Assembly: GCA_964017045.1 (NCBI GenBank)
Contig: OZ024810.1
Coordinates: forward strand, 11,277,562 to 11,341,561
Reading direction: 5' to 3'
DNA: 64,000 nucleotides
Source: Omphiscola glabra
Taxonomy: Eukaryota; Mollusca; Gastropoda; Lymnaeidae
Of this stretch, positions 60,001 through 64,000 are shown one piece after another. The notes under the pieces are model-generated. The model was not told where the DNA came from and made no database searches. It saw only the letters and a list, made by a program, of their open reading frames with translations. A program made the position numbers and the translations under genes. Position 1 is the first letter of the stretch, and each line of letters begins with the position of its first letter.

Positions 60001-63000
60001 CTATTTAATTGAGGCTTTGTCTCTGAATTTAAGCACCACGAATAATAATTAACAAGTCAATATTTAATTCTAATCCAATATTTGCATACTTTTTGTGGTC
60101 TTTAAACATAGTGGTAAATGGTATGCTAAGAAGTAGCTGGCCCAAATTTATTTGATAGCTGTTCTTAACTAAAGTCAAATATTTGAATAAAGTGGACACA
60201 AAAGCCCCATGAGGCAGCTATTATTGAGTAATTAATCTCAATCACAGAATTCAGAAAACAACAGCCAAATGGTTGTGGGACCTTGATAAGCTATCAAGGT
60301 TAAACCCACACTTAAAATAGAAAAAAATATGGGTGTCAGCCACAGAGAAAGATCATTCAGGAACTCCTAATCCAATTTATAAAGCTTCAATTTCAAACTT
60401 GATCTTAATTTGTAATAATTCAATTAAAACTCTTATTAACCTATCTACCGCCATGTGCTAACCTAATTTCCCCTTCAACGTATCTACCACAATTTCCCTT
60501 CAACATTCCTACCCCCATGCCCTATCTTAATTTCCTTTGAACCTACCTACCGGGATACCCTACCCCAATTTCACTATTCAGAGCTCCTACCTTTAGCTTG
60601 TGTTCCTTCCTGTTGACGATGACTGCAGTAATCTGCTGGTCCATAAACACAAGGATTGTGGCCAGCAAGGCAGGGAGTAATGCCGCTATGGCCAGCCACC
60701 AGGGATTCTTGTTGCTGATGGGGCTGATGAACCAGTCTCTGTCTGGACGTGTTGGCTGGAAAACACCATAAATGTTAATATAGTAGACTAATTAAATTTT
60801 TAAAAATTTTGTTAAAAGCCTTAAAAATCATTTCCTAAAAATGGGCTTTAATCAAATTGAGATACCTAAATCTTTTGGGTCTTTGTAAGCTTCAAGGCAT
60901 ACTGCAAATGAAATGCCCTATTCCACCCAACAGGAAGAAATATAGTTTTAGTTGGTTTTTTTCCAGGCTTTTATTGCATGCCTGTTAAAACTTGGATGAC
61001 AAAAGATGGCTTCATAACTGGATTGCATTGGTATATTTTCAATCCCTGTGAAATCTTTATTAACAATATGTCTACACTATAGACTGGATATGCCACCACT
61101 CACCTTGAAGTTTTAGTTTCAATTAATGAAGATTATGATGCATTTCCAAAAAACTATCAAAATGGACAGGACCCCAAAAATGTATTTAAAGGCCCCCTTA
61201 CTTCCCAGAACCCATTGCTAGCAGTAGCATATCTAGGGGGGTGCTGACCACACCGGGTGACACCAAGCCCTAGCCACGCCACTGATTGCTGGTCCATACT
61301 TACTGAGAACTTATCAGGCACAATCAGTTTTGGTGTGTCAATTTTGAGTGCTACATCCACACCCACCACTATCATGATGGCGATAAGGACACCAAAGTCA
61401 CTCAATGTTTGTCTCACCTGTAAAGATGAAATTGAAATAATGATTAAATAAAATAATTAAAAAAAAATAATTACAGAAATATAAGTTAAAGAATAAAGAG
61501 ATTCACTGAACTGAAAACAATGTTGATTTTAACTTTATAAAATCAAGATACCGGTATAATTAAAACTTTGAATCCATTACCGGACAAGTTCAAATTCAAC
61601 AATTAAGGCTTAATTTAAAGCAGTGTTGTCTGATCATAAAGTAAATAAATGAAAAAAGTTTAAAAATTTATTTAGTTTTTTTCCTGACTCAGGCACTCAT
61701 GACATGTGTCAGGAAGTATACGTCTGCTGCTTGAGGCTAGAACTTTGTAATAATTATTTGACTTATGGACAACATTGAAACGTTTGACAACTTGTGAAAA
61801 AATAAAATGCTTCATGGCACCACTTTTTAAAATTACTTATTAAATTCTATAGGCTTTAAAACAACAAATTCAGAAGCCAAGTAGGCAACTCTCCATGGGA
61901 GTTGGTAATGTTTTCCATCATGAAGCCAGGTAAATTATAAAACTGCAATTTAAAAATTGCAACTAACTTTTATGTAAGTGCAAAATTTGAGTGGTACTTA
62001 CTACATTAGGGAAAAAAATACTGTTCCTGAACTTTACAAGGAAAAATGCAATCCCAAAAGTGAATAGAAACTCTATAACAGACAGGAAGAAAACATCTCC
62101 GACATAACTGTGACAGATGGGGCCAACTGTTGCTGTAGTATTTAGTGTCAGTGACACTGTGGTTGTCACCCACGATCCTGTTGTATTCAGGTCAAGGTCG
62201 AATGGAGATGTGGTTGTGTTGCCTAAAAATATAGAACTATTCAACAGAGGAAGTGACTGCGATGTGTTTGATGAGTTTTCCGGGGAAACAGTGGAGACTG
62301 GACATGACTGGACATCATGGTAGCTGCCAAAGAAAACTGGATATTTGGAGTTAATTTTGATGACCTGGGGGAAATGAAAAGAGACATTGTCACAAAATCT
62401 TGATTTAAATTTACTGAGCTTGAGACAGTGCTTACAATTAACTAATTCAAAATGTTAAAAATAAATAAATAAAGAATTAATATTTTAATGAAATAATTAC
62501 ATTTTAGCTTTTTATTAGTGAACTTAATTAAAATAACTACTCTGTGCAAAACAGGTATTCACCAATAATATTTTATTGCAAGCCTTAAATTTGTTATTAG
62601 TTAATAAATTTCTCAATTGAAATTTTAAAAAACCCAACGTTTTTTTCAAGAAAGTAGAAATCACAAATAGCCTACTTATGGAATATGAATGAAGAAATCT
62701 CTTCTGTAACTATATTTTTATTAAAAAAAAGCAACTTCCTCTTACCTTAGCAAAAGCTTCGTAAATGAAAATGAGAGCGATGAGAGAGGCGAAACACTCC
62801 TCTGTGAACCTTGTTATGTACCGCACCAAGGCACTCAGGTCAAAGGCCACAATGAGAAGCAGGATGAATGTTGTCCACAAGCCAATCCATACACGGAATG
62901 GTAGGAAGTCCCAGTCATGGTCCCTGGAACAAAATAGATGTTTATAGCAGCAGACGGAGTACCCAACTGATACATAATAGCAATTTGTTTGTAAACGGTC

Positions 63001-63854
63001 GGCTTATCATTTACATCGTGGCAACCAAATAAAATAATTTTCTTTTATTTTCCGTCTGGAGCGAACAGAATTTCATTTTCAAAATATGCAATTGCATCCC
63101 CTTTAAATTTCTTTTAACATTTTTTCCTTACATTAACATAGGACTTTAAAAAAATATAAATGCCCTTGAATTAATAGAGTATTATTTATTTTGATTACTT
63201 GAAATCTAAAATATGGATTTTATAAAATAACCATAATTTTTGATGGGTAACAGTACTTGTAAAATCATTATTCAAAGGGCCATCACTCTTAAAGTTAAAG
63301 AGGTTTCGTATCAATGTTTTCTAGACATGAATGTAGAATATCCAACAGTTTTTAGACTTGTGTCCAACTTTTAAATGTCACCAGAACAAGCTTCATGAAC
63401 CCAAGAACTTATTTAAAAGAAGTATCAAAACATTCAGAATTTATTTCCATTTCGAATGTGGACAAATAAATATAGTCCTTATGCCCTCACATCAATTTAT
63501 TTGTTCGATTTCTGGGGGACATAAAAATCAGCTCCATAGCTTTGAAAAAGCTGCAATAGAACTCTTCATCAAATTTCTAGTCTTCAAACAAATTACGGTT
63601 ACAGCAACTACCAAATACTTTAACAGTTAAAAATTTAAGACCTATGACATCATCGTTGTATTTTATTTTTATTTTTTTACTGTAATCTCTAACCATCTAG
63701 TTGTAAAAAGCCTCAAATACCTGCAGTACTGAAATATAATCATCTCCAGCACAAGCATTGGTCCTGTAGAGCCAAGGATGTTCATTGGCTGGCCAGCAAA
63801 CAAGGCAAATACCACACCACAGATAGCAGCAGCTAAGATACATTCCATGGTGCC
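54029..63854 (-). CDS. SLC4-family Na+-coupled bicarbonate transporter (NBC/NDCBE clade), 5' partial
   Basis: Plasma-membrane HCO3- transporter for pH regulation. Coding exons in transcript order: 63854-63721, 62923-62746, 62364-62002, 61417-61304, 60755-60591, 59902-59777, 59538-59413, 58933-58865, 58332-58156, then 57477-57196, or 57477-57370 joined to 54256-54029. All phases agree. Seen in order: [32 protein letters not shown], a DIDS-type motif KVIK, a large extracellular loop with six N-glycosylation sequons, [108 protein letters not shown] and [10 protein letters not shown]. These are hallmarks of SLC4A4/5/7/8/10 rather than anion exchangers. The N-terminal cytoplasmic domain lies past 64000. 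Electrogenic versus electroneutral type cannot be decided here. Confidence 0.93.
57196..57477 (-). other. SLC4 exon with alternative C-terminus
   Basis: After [12 protein letters not shown] and [15 protein letters not shown] the frame can run on through a basic, Pro-rich tail ([18 protein letters not shown]) to TGA at 57196. Alternatively, a GTAACA donor at 57369 in phase 0 can splice to the phase-0 exon 54256-54029. That exon encodes a Ser/Asp-rich tail ([19 protein letters not shown] ... SAVKIVIN) before TAG. Mammalian NBC genes also use alternative C-termini. Which form dominates is not visible from the sequence. Confidence 0.6.
61222..61284. mobile_element. 63-bp hAT-like mini-MITE next to an SLC4 splice donor
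   Basis: The segment starts CAGTAGCATATCTAGGG and ends with the inverse of CAGTGGCGTGGCTAGGG (13 of 17 match). It is flanked by ATTGCTAG (61214-61221) and ATTGCTGG (61285-61292), a nearly perfect 8-bp duplication. The right flank lies 11 bases into the intron following exon 61417-61304. Confidence 0.65.
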
Positions 63855-64000
63855 CTGGATTGTATGAGTGAGTGGATAAATGGATGCATTTAATTTTTTT
63901 TAAGGGGGTCGGTGGTGGAATTAAGAAGTAGAAATTGCGAGTGCCCTGTTTTGTAAAATTCATTATTAATTTCATACGGTTGTCTGTTGAAAAGGGAAAT

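Noticed and set aside
63358..63630. 90-codon plus-strand frame
   Set aside because: It lies in an SLC4 intron with no family resemblance; chance open frame.

Overview
Animal nuclear DNA, AT-rich, with spliced genes (GT..AG introns of 0.25-17 kb), many tandem repeats and non-LTR retrotransposon debris. The gene set (urea-cycle-type carbamoyl-phosphate synthetase tail, DED caspase, SAMD9-like NTPase, SLC4 bicarbonate transporter, eS12) and the repeat style suggest a lophotrochozoan, most likely a gastropod mollusc. The species cannot be fixed from sequence alone.

Layout. (1) 248-1699, plus: last three coding exons of carbamoyl-phosphate synthetase. (2) 2714-3700: 24-bp minisatellite, then gene-poor DNA. 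(3) 6691-35695, minus: a complete two-DED initiator caspase of the caspase-8 type. I traced 11 coding-exon slots with matching splice phases; one slot has two alternative exons. Its introns hold 30-bp and 25-bp minisatellites, a MITE, an RTE fragment, a 12.1-kb array of a 46-bp satellite, a 126-bp repeat and a nearly full-length dead RTE element. (4) 36566-39340, plus: an intronless SAMD9-like P-loop NTPase, head to head with the caspase and carrying two compensating frameshifts. (5) 39341-46967: mobile-element graveyard (foldback element, Helitron-like block, CR1/L2-type LINE, another LINE 3' end). (6) 46988-49448, plus: ribosomal protein eS12 (RPS12), five coding exons. (7) 49816-50157: hAT-like MITE with a perfect 8-bp target duplication. 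(8) 54029-63854, minus: membrane domain and C-terminus of an SLC4 Na+-coupled bicarbonate transporter, with two possible C-termini; the N-terminal half lies beyond the window.

The notable neighbourhood is the divergent pair of a DED caspase (death or immune signalling) and a SAMD9-like STAND-type NTPase (antiviral in vertebrates), separated by about 0.85 kb. All exon boundaries were inferred from splice motifs, phase and family similarity, without transcripts or database searches.
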